Origin: Pegea sp. RAD2-039
Taxonomy: Eukaryota > Chordata > Thaliacea > Salpida > Salpidae
Length of the DNA: 64,000 nt
Direction: 5' to 3'
NCBI GenBank assembly: GCA_034620365.1
Contig: JAQGEQ010000161.1
Span: 806,001-870,000, forward strand
Both the position numbers and the translations under genes were made by a program. Below the pieces are notes generated by a model, which had not been told where the DNA came from, searched no databases, and saw nothing but the letters and a program-made list of their open reading frames with translations. Below, in pieces: positions 51,923-63,988 of this stretch. The stretch's first letter is position 1. Every line of letters begins with the position of its first letter.

Positions 51923-54607
51923 TTAATAGTCACTAAGACTTTGTTCAATTGTTGTCATAAAGTGCAGTTCGTCGCATTCTGATGAACAATCAGGAATCAA
52001 TCTAGAAAGTGGATTTCCACGTGACCAATTAATCACTTGTGGTTCCTGTAATAATAATAAAAAAATAATAAATGTAACAAAACCGTTATCAAGAAAATTT
52101 ACTTTTTGCTTCGGAACTCGAAATTTAGCTCTCCACAAAACACAATCAGAAACTAAAATATACTTTTGGACTTTCTTATAGTCGATAAGGATTGTGAAAA
52201 GCTTTTCATAGTTCAATTCTTCTACTAAATAATCATCCAACGCTTGTCTGCATGCCATAATTAAAATACAAACTACATCAATTCTTACAACTTACCCAAC
52301 ACATTTATATAAGTCGCCAATCGGAGTATTGATTAAGCTTAAACAATTTACACAAAGCTCAAAAACATGATGAAACTTCAACAACACTTTGAACTGCCGC
52401 TGGATTTTACTTATAGGGTCTTTATCAACTATTTCAGTGAAATGCTTTTGTAGTTGATTGTAACCAACTAATTTATGATGTCCAAAAAAATTGTGATAGT
52501 CACGAAACATTTTATCTATTCCAATTTCAATTAGAGCTCTTAGAGGAAGTAACTTGTCGATTTGAGGCCAAGTAACTTCACCCTAAGCATAAATAAAAGA
52601 AGAAAATGAGACAAACAATCATTTCTAAATTTTAGTTCTATGATTTGAATGGTACCTTGTTAGAACTTTCAACAAGATTTGCAATTAACGTTTTGTTATC
52701 TGAATGTTTCCAGAAATTATAATTCCCTCCCCGTTTAAGCTTTGCCATTAGAACTTTAAAACACTCGACTAACTCTTGTAAGCTTCCTACACGCTGAAAG
52801 ATGAATGATTAGAACTAGTAAACAGAAGTTCAGTAAAGTTACTTATTAAAGTAGAAGATTTGATTCAAAGAAAATAGTAGATAGTAGAAGAGAGAAGTAG
52901 CAGAAGCTTAAACTATCTTTTTTATCTCATATAATTGATTGAAGTAAAATTAACACAAAAACAAGATCATAAAACTTTTAGTAAAACTTATAAGAGTAAT
53001 GTTTAAGTGAAAAGATGAGTCCTAATGAAGAGGTCAAAAGTTTTGAGGATGAAATTGAGATATTAATGACAAAAACCTTCATTAGGTTCCATAGTGACTC
53101 AGTGAAATCCAGTTCTGCTCTCTTAGGGACAAATGTTTTTACTTCTTCTCGATCCTGAGATATTTCTTTAAAAGAATTAAGCAACTTTATAAAAAAAAAC
53201 TAAAGAAGAAAAAGTTTCAAACCTTTATCTGAATCACATAATTGTGAATCAAAATTTTCTAAGAATTCTTTCACCATTTGCACAACACTCTTAAGATCTG
53301 AACCCTAAAAAAAACAAATCAAAAGTTGAAATTAGATCTAACATCGAAAATATTTGGTTACTTTTTGATTGGTCTTCTTATTAGCCCATGTTAGTTGTCG
53401 AGAAGTTGAAAATCCTTCAAGTAAGCCTAAAAAATATAACTTTTAGGTTACATAAAACAATACCATCAGAAAATGTTACCTTTAATTAACTTCAGTTCTT
53501 GAAAAGCGGGGAAAGCAAAGCTTTGATCATCACCAGGTACTGCTTTGATATTGATAACCACAGCAGAGTCATCATTACCAGTCATTTCATATGGAAACTC
53601 ACTCTATGACAATTTGTAAAATGCTTATTCATAAAATAACTTTTTTGATCTGTTTTAGCCTTTTGGTAGTATAATAGATTATAGCTATTCAAAATATTTA
53701 TATTTTTTTCAAATTTACTAATTTATAATAAAAAAAATCAAAATTACTCCAACTAAATAAATACTAAGTAAATAAGAAAGAAGTTTTATAATGAGAGACT
53801 TTAAACCAATACAACAAATTCAGTATAAAACTTTAAATTAATATAAAGATATATTTGTGAAATAATTAATTTAATTAATAAGTTATTAGAAATAAAACAG
53901 CAAAAACAATACATTATAAAACTATAAATCACCTGGTTTTGGCTAATTTCAAACGATATATAAGAATTAGATAAAAGATTTTCTTCATAAGTGTTTAGCA
54001 TTTCATAGAAAACGTATTTACCAAATGATGAAACAGAAATATCTTTATGGGTCTTAAAAGATGAATTTAGCAAGTGGGGGTTGAACATCAATGGGGCAGC
54101 CAATAATTTTAAATTCTTTGTAGTAAATTTATCTGGAGGAAATTGCCCTAATACAGAAACAGTTTGTACCAAGATATCAGAGTCACTTTCCATATCTTTT
54201 GATTGAAATGGACTTTTGAGAAATACATTTAAAACATAAGTTTTTTTGTTATTAGCATTTCCATCACATAATAATGAAATGGGAAAAAGCTTTTTAACCT
54301 CAGAGTCGTTTTTATAAAACAAAAGTCTTGACAATAGTTCCCGGGCATTTTCTAGAGGTATAAGATTATCTAAATGAAGGAAAGAATCTGTGTATTCAGA
54401 AGAGGGAGAACTTGAAGACCTATAAATTATGGTTTTTACTTCTGATATGTCTTCATCAAACTCCGACAAAAACAACTCTTTCAAATTTAAAAACAACCAA
54501 TTTATTTTGGAATCTTTAGAATTATATGAATGATTAAATGAAAAATCATTCCAAACACATGAGCCAGATAAAAGAAGTTTTTTTATCGAAAGTTGTAAAT
54601 TATCCAT
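51923..54607 (-). CDS. ZWILCH: Kinetochore protein Zwilch (RZZ complex)
   Basis: With ROD and ZW10, Zwilch forms the RZZ complex that recruits dynein and Mad1-Mad2 to unattached kinetochores for the spindle checkpoint. Exons: 54607-53933, 53603-53480, 53426-53362, 53304-53223, 53165-53077, 52793-52656, 52582-52296, 52247-52103, 52045-51923. They join in frame to 575 aa, near the vertebrate length of about 590. Family signatures in order: PLENARELLSRLLFYKN, VVINIKAVPGDD then FQELKLIKGLLEGF, the helix VVQMVKEFLENF, AELDFTESLWNLM, SLQELVECFKVLMAKLKRGG, KMFRDYHNFFGHHKL, FKVLLKFHHVFELCVNCLSL, and the C-terminal YILVSDCVLWRAKFRVPK. An in-frame TAA seven codons upstream confirms the start. No damage is seen. 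It runs in the same direction as the ankyrin gene 1.9 kb upstream, with separate promoters likely. Confidence 0.93.
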
Positions 54608-56553
54608 TTTACAAATAAGACCTTCTTACAAATCTGCTTTATAATAAATAACTTTTCATGAAAACATGTTAATATCTGAAGTCTATTATAATAAAATCTA
54701 TTTATTTTTAATTAAATATTTTAATGAAATTTAATTATACTAAAACAAATTCAATAAAATATTTATAAATATTATTTATCTATAACCTAAACTTTTTAAA
54801 AATTAATATCATATATATGATACATTTTCAAATTTATATATAAATATTTATCAACTAATTTATTTATCAAATAAATTTATATACAAAATAAGTAAGCAAT
54901 ATGATATCTGTAGTAAAACTGAATTTAGAAACAAAAATGGCATATCTAACTATAAATTCCAGTTGAAGCAATTCTATTTAGAAAATTTGCACAAGCTTAA
55001 GTAAAAAACAACACCAAATGAATTTTAAGCATGTAGATTTAATAGAAAGAGTTTATTATGAAAAAGATATGACCAAAAGTATTTTCAAACAATTTCACAA
55101 TATGTCGACTTCTAAATAATTAATTTTATATCATTTTTAAAATTCGAATAAGGTTCTAAGTGCTTTTAAAATCCAATTTTGAGAAAAAAATATCTAAATT
55201 ATTATTAAAGGTTAAATAAATTATGATTAATAATAAATAAACATTAAAAGACAATTTTCGATATTTTAGACATTTACTACAAAAGAGTTTAAGGTATACA
55301 GAAAATTCTTCAAAAAACGCGGGAATTTAAAATCTTTAGGGAAATCTCCTAAACTAAAACTATACCTTTAGTTCAATAATACTTAAAAAAGCTTATTAAG
55401 TTTAACTACTAAAAAAACACTTGGCTAAACGACTTTTAATTTATTAATAATAGTTGTAAATAAACAAATAGATTTAATACACCTTCAAATGTAAATGTTT
55501 AGATGTACCTATTACGTAAGTCTTATAAGTTTACTTTAATAGGCGTTTTTATAGGTCAAGTCCAAAGGACTTTTCATTAAACTAAAACTACAAATCTATC
55601 TATTCTATTTGGAACGTATACTAAGGTTATTTTCATTTTGTTTAACTTAGATTAGATAGCATTTTTTTAGTTAAGTTATTTTTATATTGAGGTTTAAACT
55701 ATAATCACAATTTACGTAAATATACATAAATTTACTAAAGTACAGTTTATGTTTTAAAACTCACGAAATTTTTTGAATACAAAATAAAACATTTTTAGTC
55801 AATTTATATAGTAACTATAAATTTGTTTTAAATATAATCGTACATCTAAGGCTTGCTTTATTTTGTTATTTATTTTATATTTACTTAGATTTTTAAGCAT
55901 AAAAAGTCTAACAAAAATTTAGATAAACTTAATAGTTTTTTTATTCCTTTCAAACAATCCTAATGAGCCAATGGGAAGCCAAGTTTTGTTTTTTAAATGC
56001 ATTTTAATTTTTGTCATTACACTAATTTTTTATAATAGACAGATTAATTATTCAATAGATTTTCAATTTAAACATTAAACTATAAATAACATTTGGTACG
56101 CGAGCCATATTGCTAATTGACCACAATTGTCTCTTTTATTAAGTATGTAAAAAAAACTTTTAAATGATTATCGTTTAACAGAAGAAGTTTAAATGTTTTT
56201 CAAAATTCATTTTACAAATACTCCAGTTTAATCTAGTTCAACTTTGCAAAACAATTCTATTTTTTCGTTGTAAGCTTCAACAATAAATTTCTTTATAAAA
56301 TCAACAAATTTGTTGTCTTGCAAAATATCAACAAAAAGTTAGTTAAATGTGAAGAAGTTTTAAACATTAATAGTTAATAAATCTAAAAGTATTCAAGTTT
56401 TGTCATTAATATGATTTCTATAATGTTTTTTTTATTTAGTTTTCTATGCAGAATTCAAATAAAGAATTCCAAAAGAAAGTAAGTTCATTACAAATCTATT
56501 ATTAAAAAAATTCATAAAAATAGTAAATCTCTTTTTAACATTTTTGTCAACAA
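54608..56553. other. AT-rich spacer between ZWILCH and the ankyrin gene
   Basis: Holds the ZWILCH promoter and the 3' UTR of the ankyrin-repeat gene. Strongly A/T-rich, with no coding exon or repeat that I can recognise. Confidence 0.6.
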
Positions 56554-59108
56554 CTAATCTGCAGAATTGAAAGTCTCATTAGTTCCAGCTTCATCAATTG
56601 CATCAAGAGCTCTCAGAGATGATTGCTTTTTATTGTGAGCTTCATTAGACTCTTCGTCATTTGGAGAGTTATCCAGCTTCAAATGACTTTCAAATAACGG
56701 ATTTCGTCTTCCATTTTTCACCAAGGAGTTCTTTAAAGATGAAACGTCAACACTTTCTCTACGTTTATTCCGAATCTTTCCATTTTTTGCCATTAAACCA
56801 ATCACATCTTCCAATTCACTTTCCCGTAAATTATTTCGGCGAATTTGTTGTCCTGGATGTGAGCTTTCGCGCCTATTGCGTAATCGAGACTTGTTGCCAT
56901 CGACAATTGATCCTGGATACAGCGATTTAGATCGTTGTCGTTTTGGTTTCATACTTGAAAACTCGTCTAAGAAAAAGAAGTTTAATTGAACATCATTAGT
57001 TGACAGGTAAACCTGCTTTGATAAGATTTGTTTTCAGTCTCAAGTTGTAAACAACATATTTGAATCTTTTATTCGATTAGAAAAACAACTTCAATTTGTC
57101 AGATTTCTTTGTTCAAAAGAAATAAACGAAGTTCATTCAATTTTATTTGTAATATTAAAATGTTTTCAAAATTGTTTTTTACTAAGATGGTTTCAACTTT
57201 TCAACTTTCTCACCGTTATTGTCACTCTCGCAAATATCTGAATGCTCTTCTTCACGTGAAACTGCTGAAATACGAAATGATGCAGCAATCTGTATTTTCA
57301 CCAAATCTTGAACATACAAGAAAGTATCACGCCAGTCTGAGTAACGTCTAGTTTGATTATAACTCAAGATTGAGTCATTGTCAAATGTTTTCTGGTGGCA
57401 ACTTGAATTGCCAATTTTATTTAATGACTTTTGTATTTTATTCATGTGCGCGTTCTTTGCACTTATTTTTACTTCTTTTATCAATCGATTTCGGATTTCA
57501 TTTAAATTTTCAATCTTCATCATATTCTTTGATGAAAAATGTCTAGGTGATGACTTTTTCTGTTAATATGCATAAAAAGCATTTAAAATATATAAAAGGC
57601 ATTTACAATGCTTTGTCATGTTTACTTAACTAAATATTTTTGTGAACAAAACAGACCTTGAAGCTGTTAATATCCTTTTCATCACTAGATTTTACTAGCT
57701 GAAGAATAAAATGAAGATTATTATTTCTTCTGAGTAATTCTTCTGCAGTGTTTCCCATGAGATTTTTGAAAGTAGAGATGGCATCATTTTTTTGCATTCT
57801 TGCTATAAGTTTTATAATAATAGCTGTATTTTCAGAAAGTACTGCGTAGTGTAAAGACGAGTTTCCATAAGTATCATACTGAAATAAAAACATTCAAAAT
57901 ATGCAGCACTCAAAATTGCTTTTGTAAAAGCTTAAGTACTAAATAAAAGGATTATAACATATGTTTTGACGCTTACTCTTTTTAAATTAAATGTAACGGC
58001 TCTTAAAAGCAATTCAAATAATTCGAGACGATCAAATAAGCAGGCGTACATCAAAGCATCTCTATTATCCTTGTCTACCAGACTTGTTTTTGCTCCAGCC
58101 TAAAGAGTGTTTCATTAATTTGGTGTAAGTGGTTTCGTCTTTAAAGTTTTATATAAATACGATATCACCAAATTTTAATGAAAAAACTTGTGTATCGACT
58201 ATTTTTAAACTATATGTTTATTTAAATTGTATAGCTGTTGTTTTTAAAATATAATCTTTTGTATTCATGTCTGTTTGGTTGTTGTAAATATATTGGACTT
58301 TTCTATAACTTTTTTGATTAGATTCAAGCAAACATTTATGCTGTTTGAGCAACTATCAATAAAACATTGTTAAAAGTTTAATTATGTTCACAAACTTTCT
58401 ATTAACACCTTTTCAAATTTATTTGAACTTTTTTGCTTGAATGGATATTGATTTAATAATATCGATGTTTTTTTAGACTGAAAGATGATATAAAGAAAAG
58501 CTAGAAAAGATGCAACAGAAACACGTAAACTACTTAAATTTTTATGAGCTAAATTTCTTTTCGTTCCCTTGTAATTTCTAACCTTAAATTACTTTTAAGT
58601 AAATTAATACTTCATAAATACAAATTCAAAGTTATCTAGAAAATAATATTGACTTTCTATCTATACAAATAATAACTAGATTTATTTGTGTAATGGTACT
58701 TATAACAATATTTATTCAATGACAAAACCTTGGTGCGTATGCTTATATTGTAACACAAATAATATTTGGGCACAAAAAAAAAATTATGAACCTAAGTAAA
58801 AGTTTATAGAATGGATCATTTTAGATATATAGTAGATAAGCTAAAAGGAATTTAAGAAATAAAAGCAGTTTCAGGAACTTAATTTGAAACTAGCAAAGGT
58901 TTAATTTATAAACATGAAGAAGATTTGAAGAACTTACTTGCAAAAGCATTCTAGCAACCCCTATCGCCCACTTTTCATCATTTTCTAAGCTACACAACAT
59001 CAAAGGGGTTCTTTTATCTAAATCAACTTCATTTTCTTTACTTTGTTCTTCGATTAATTTTCGAATAATCTTCAAATCTTTTTTTTGTAAATAATAATGA
59101 ATGCTCAT
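56554..59108 (-). CDS. Ankyrin-repeat protein, possibly ANKRD34-like
   Basis: Exons: 59108-58938, 58099-57977, 57878-57657, 57559-57214, 56966-56554; phases agree, 424 aa. An in-frame TGA four codons upstream supports the start. Residues 1-140 form about four ankyrin repeats: DLKIIRKLIEE, KRTPLMLCSLEND...ARMLLQAGAKTSL, DNRDALMYACLFDRLELFELLL, and YGNSSLHYAVLSENTAIIIKLIA. The remaining 280 residues lack repeats, are basic and Ser/Arg-rich, and include RRYSDWRDTFLYVQDLVKI and clusters such as KRQRSKSLYPGS and NKRRESVDV that could be basophilic kinase sites. The spacing of repeats 2 and 3 (TPLM...KAKMVKYLL-like, then DALMYAC) and the long basic C terminus recall vertebrate ANKRD34, a poorly known protein. 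This is suggestive, not proven; generic ankyrin scaffolds are the alternative. Confidence 0.85.
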
Positions 59109-60780
59109 CTTATTGTGTCAAAAAGCTCTTCCTAAAAATAATTAGAATTCTTTTAGGAACATATGTTCAAGTCCCTTGAGATTCAGATTTTAGTCTTAAT
59201 TGAATAAGCCAACCAGGCTTGACACTGTCTTAAGCAACTTTGACGACAAGACTAAGCTTAAAAAATAGGCTAAAGAAAAATAATCAATATAAAGATAAAA
59301 TTTTCAAACTAAAACATTATTTTAACCTAGATTTATTCTACTACATTCTAGCTTCTTTTCTTAATGACTTAATTTGCTGCAATAGACAATTAAACTTTTT
59401 CATTGATCTCAAAGTCCTTAGAAATATTTTTGAATGGCTCTTGAAAAGACAATACTCACTGACTTTGGGCTATTTTGATTTTGATTGGATGTTAAACGGA
59501 TATAAAGAAAGAACTTTAAGAGTAATATATTTAGTCTTAAAAGTTAAGATTAAAAACTTGACGTGTTTGATACAATAGTAATACCTACCAGCGTCTGGAA
59601 TTAATAAAACAAACTTTTAAAAGCCTCAAACTTAAGCTGCGTAACCTTTGGTAAAATGTTTCAAAAGGTTTCAAAAACAATTAATAAAAAAAATCGTTTC
59701 GTAAAAGAAAAGAGTTCTTAACAATAAAAACAACTACTACAAAGCTTGTTCCTTTAAAACCAAAGTAAGTTTGAAACTTTTAAGTTAAAGATTAATCTCT
59801 TTTATATCAAAAACATATCTATCGTTTACTCGCTCAATTTTCACTTAGGTTAAATAAGCTTTATATGAACCTCAAAGTGATGAACTAATGGTTTAAAAGC
59901 AAATACAACAACAATAACTGAATAAAGATAATTTAAATTGTGTTAGTAATCCAAACTATTTGTGTTTTATAAAAGGGTGTTGTAATGTTAGAGATTATAT
60001 ACAAAAACTTTAACAGGAAGCTGAACGTTTTTACAGAGATAGAATAAAAACATTAAATCTTTCAGGATTTCGGTACACAGTTAATTTAAAGCTAAACATT
60101 TTAAATGGATACTTTTACAGAAAGCTAGTTTTTAATGAAAATATGTTCAAAGAACAAGATCTTGTTATGTTTTTTATACTTAAGAGCAAACACATAGCAA
60201 CATTTTAAAGAAATATTCCATTAGAAACACCTTTCAAAAAGTAATTAAAATAGTTTTATTTTCTATTGATGAATCATTTGTAACTGAATAGATCTTAGTA
60301 AGATAAAAAACTTTTCAAAATTTAACTAATCATAATAAAAATATTTAAAAGAAAGCTGCTTATATTTTAGCTCATCATCAATTAAGAAATTTTAAATATA
60401 AGACCACAAGCTAGAAACATAGTAAAACAAAATCGTTTTACATATGTAACAATATTACACACCTTAAATTATATTTTGTATCAAGCTACATTTTTCATTT
60501 AACACACCTATTTTTGTCAATGAAAAATTAATTAAATTTATTTTATGTTTGATAAGAATTCTATGAGATACAATGCATTAAAAGTTAAACATATGCCTTT
60601 AAACAATGTGGGTCTTGATTTATGAATATAATAGTAGTTTGTTGTTTACTTATATACTTGAAACTTTAAGTTATATTTTAATCGTAATAAAAACAAATAA
60701 CTTATTAACTTTAATGCTATTTTTATCATCAAAATAAATTAAAACTGAAATGTGAAAAATAATATTTTTATACAACATAA

Positions 60781-61110
60781 CTGGCTAAGTGGTTGTGGTA
60801 ATCCAGCTACTGGGAGGATTGAAATGGTATAAGGTGGAGGTCATGATGACGTATATCTTTCAGTTGAACACTAAAACTGATGATGAGGTCTCAACAATTA
60901 CAAGCCTGAAGTTGAGTCTTCCGCCAAAGGTTGAGCCTCCACGAAAAGATGCATGCAAGTGCATACAGACCGGTGTTACACTGTTATTGGCGGTTAAATA
61001 CCTGTCGTAACGAGGACCATCCAGTTGCACAATCCGTCTTCAATCAGACGCAACTAGTACCTGTGAATAAATCTTGGGATTCAACCGTCACTGTGTAACA
61101 GTTATTACTG
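60781..61110 (+). other. GC-richer structured island: ncRNA gene, pseudogene or SINE candidate
   Basis: About 330 bp clearly less AT-rich than its flanks. It starts with an A-box-like TGGCTAAGTGGTTG (60782). Several stems can be read: GTGGAGG 60834-60840 with CCTCCAC 60936-60942, enclosing CTCAAC 60890-60895 with GTTGAG 60911-60916; ATGCA 60949-60953 with TGCAT 60960-60964; and AGTTG 61023-61027 plus CGTCT 61035-61039 with AGACG 61046-61050 plus CAACT 61051-61055. The 73-codon open frame across it matches nothing. GGTAATCCAGCTACTGGGAGG-like sequence near the start and CCTGTGAATA near the end vaguely recall SRP (7SL) RNA, but the diagnostic helix-8 motif is not seen. Strand is assumed from the A box. 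Confidence 0.4.
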
Positions 61111-61407
61111 GACCCATTTTCTTATTTTTTTCTTTTATTGCGCCTCTTTTTTCAGTCTGGACCTGCTACACGAATTTATAATTTTACTAAATAAAAATTA
61201 ATGTAATTTACTCAAGAAAATCTCCAGTGGCAACTATTAAAACTATTCATAAATTTCTCGGCTCTAAAATATTTTTCTTAAAATTATTGAATAATTCAGT
61301 AGTTTAAATAACTAAATGTTACTTTACTACAATATTTTACTTAATTAGTTTTAATAAAATAGACTAACAAACCCTTTTTACACTGGTTTTTAAGAACTTT
61401 TTTTGTC

Positions 61408-61485
61408 ACAAGTAGGTGTCCGCCCGAATCTGAACCCATGGACTTATGCGTTTTGGGCGGGCGTGGTTATCGCTATAAAACAGAG
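61408..61485 (-). mobile_element. tRNA-like segment, probable SINE head
   Basis: On the minus strand an A-box-like TAGCGATAACCACGC is followed about 35 nt later by GTCCATGGGTTCAGATTCGG, which resembles a tRNA B box with a few changes. CCGCCC at 61412 and GGGCGG at 61448 can pair into a long hairpin. It ends in an A/T-rich stretch with a run of A. A full cloverleaf cannot be drawn, so it is not called a functional tRNA. It differs in sequence from the SINE at 15.9 kb. Confidence 0.4.
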
Positions 61486-62649
61486 ACGAGCAAGGCTTAT
61501 AACATAAATACTTTAATAGTAATAACAAAGAAAATTTGCTTCAAAAAAGATTATGAATAAAGTTTTTAAATTTTTATTCCCACTTTTAATCATTTTGATC
61601 AAAATGGAAAAACTTTAATATTGGATTTCTAAAATGTTAAAAATCGATTAAAAGAAAGTTCTTTTTGTTGTTATAATTCTCTCATATTCCATTAAGACAT
61701 CTAAATTTATAAACAAGCTTCTCAGACCGATTTAGGGCCTTCAACTGTAATCGTTCTACATCCACAAAACAAAAACTATCAGAAATTGTCAAACAAATAC
61801 CTTAATGATTGATGATCGAATTAAGCTGCTTTTAGAGCACAGTAAAGTACCACCTCGATGTTAACATTTACATTTCTAAAAATAAATAAACTGAGACGTT
61901 ACAGCATAACAAATAGTTTTGCAAAAATCAACTTGATGTTAATGTATTAAAAATATCTTGCTAGTAATGCTGAATATAGATAGAAAAATAACTTCAATTA
62001 TTGTTCATTTAGGTGATAATTACATAAACGGCCTTATTTCCAAATAAAATTTATAAACATTCAATTAAAACTTTAAAGTTGTAACTAATACATTTCTTTT
62101 ATCAATTTTTTAAATCTTGAATAAGCAAAAAATACTATAAATTAATAATTCAAAAGCCCAGATATTTTTTAGTTTCTAAATTTAAATTTTAAGATCATTT
62201 TCTTACCAAATTAACCATAACGAGTTTAATATCTCTTATTAGTTTTGTTTCAACAAAAATTTACTTTCATCTTACATTTAAACTTAAAATGACTTTTAGT
62301 CACACAGCTTTAATGCTCCCAAAAAAATTTAGAAATAAAATACTAAAGTTGGAGCAAACCAATACTTGCTATTTAGTTTGAACATTTAACATCTTTGCAA
62401 TAAAACTCTTCCCAAATTTTTTCTTACCTTGTTAAATGATTAAAATTCTTACGAATAATTTGTTTGTATCAAATTTTAACAATACTTTAATAAAATCTTT
62501 TCAAGATTATATTGATTATACAACAATTTTACGCAGTAACATACCATAGTTAGTTCAATAATAACATTAGCCAAGAATAGCTTCTAATATTCTCTGCCAT
62601 CAATTTTTAAGTATTAATCTGCCTTGTTTATCACTTCATATAGCCTGTA

Positions 62650-63250
62650 ATGATGTATGTGTAATGATGATACTGAATATTTAACAAGCTTTTGAGTTAT
62701 AAAGTGGCCGACGTAATGGAGCCATAATTGGCTGTCTGGCCACCTGGACTGCAGTTTAGAAGTTAACCTAGCAGTCGATTATTTTATTAGCATCTGTATT
62801 TCCTAAATAAATAAAGTTATTTTGTGTTCTAAAGATACCATCGTAACGTCAGTGTAATTGAGAAGAATCTTTATCATTCTGACCCTAAATAGGGTGGCTG
62901 ATTGCATTGTGCAGAACGATTACAACTAAAAACAGTATTAAAAATCCGACTTTGTCGTCGATATAGCTCTACAGTAGGTCCTCGATAATGCGTCCGGTCC
63001 TACATTTTTATCTCCTGATCTACACCGAATAATACACGAAAAGGTACCAATTCTGTTCTCTAATTCATAATTTAAGTATTCTTGATTTTCGACTTGGTCT
63101 TAGAGTCTAGGATAAACGCCAGCATCCTTTGATACACTATCAGAAAGAATTACGTGCAAGTGACCCTACGTTTTAACCGACTTGATCACAGCCAGTTACA
63201 CAATGAACATGATATGTAGAATAATCAGGATAGCACATTTACGTGAGCGG
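62650..63250. other. GC-richer island with nested hairpin, unidentified
   Basis: A nested hairpin lies at 62704-62743: GTGGCC pairs with GGCCAC, and inside it AGCCA pairs with TGGCT round a TAAT loop. Further on CCCTAAATAGGG at 62883 is a perfect inverted motif. Composition is less AT-rich up to about 63,240. No reading frame gives a known protein. It may be an old DNA transposon or a conserved noncoding block. Confidence 0.35.
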
Positions 63251-63801
63251 CAAAATATTCAACCCAATTCAAATATACCACAGTAAAAACAGCTTATTAT
63301 AATATTTATCTATCATTCTCATATCTAAATCTAATTGAAAAGTATTTATAATTAAAACCTTTATGCAGAAGAATATTACGTAAATGTATTTCTTAATGAT
63401 TTTGTTAGATTTTGATTAGGATGCTTCATAGTTTAAAGTTTTGAGTATCAATTTTTTAAGATCGATTTCTACTTTAAGTAAAAGATATTTAGAAATTTCA
63501 AGTGAAGCCAATGATTCGACTCTTTTTTTGAATTTTGTAAAAAAAAGTTTTTATAGATTTTTCCATTAAACTTCTAAAAAAATGTCTTTCACATATAATG
63601 ATAAACAACTTTTAATACTCTCCTGATCTTTATATAAAGATATTAATAAATGATTTATTTTTCTATGAGATTAGATTTAGGAAAAAAGTGACATTTAATT
63701 CAAAACTACCTGAAACAGATTGATCTTTTTTAGAATTGATTTGTTATTATCTTAAACGATTATAAGTTTATTTTTAATCTGCAAATATTCTTTTGTTTTA
63801 G

Positions 63802-63988
63802 ATTGAGCTTTCAAAAATCGTGGAAAGATCATTTTGTGGTTGTTCGACGTCGAAAGAGATTTAATTCTTGTGTAAATTTTAAGATTGTGCTAAAAACTGA
63901 GCTGCGGGCACAACTGTCACTTTGTTGCATGAAAATTGTTATCCAACAGCACGAAGCCAAGAAAAACTTTGTTTTTGAAAAGTGCTAA
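63802..63988 (+). CDS. Possible terminal exon of an unidentified gene
   Basis: A good acceptor (TTCTTTTGTTTTAG, ending near 63801) is followed by an open frame of about 61 codons ending TAA at 63988. It is basic at first (SWKDHFVVVRRRKRF) and less AT-rich than the flanks. No upstream exon was found and no family is recognised, so it may be an exon of a gene whose other exons I missed, a UTR exon or chance. Confidence 0.25.

Larger units (their letters stand above)
59109..63801. other. Region upstream of the ankyrin gene with GC-richer islands
   Basis: AT-rich DNA with three compositional islands described separately (60.78-61.11, 61.41-61.49 and 62.65-63.25 kb). A 112-codon plus-strand frame at 59240-59578 opens close to the ankyrin gene's likely promoter; it is Leu/Lys/Phe-rich, has no known motif and no splice partner, and is not called. 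Confidence 0.5.

Noticed and set aside
53166-53222. An apparent 23-nt intron or frameshift between ZWILCH exons 4 and 5, next to a run of nine T
   Set aside because: Using the acceptor TTCTTTTAAAG at 53166 gives a normal 57-nt intron and keeps the frame (..SDK-E-ISQDREEVK), so no error is needed.
56661-57566. Plus-strand frames of 62-89 codons
   Set aside because: Antisense to the last two exons of the ankyrin gene.
59240-59578. 112-codon plus-strand frame
   Set aside because: Chance frames this long occur in such DNA; the translation is Leu/Phe/Lys-rich, without motif or partner exons, so it is noted but not called.
60789-61010. 73-codon frame as a protein gene
   Set aside because: It overlaps the stem-forming island and has no recognisable domain; the paired segments explain the sequence better.
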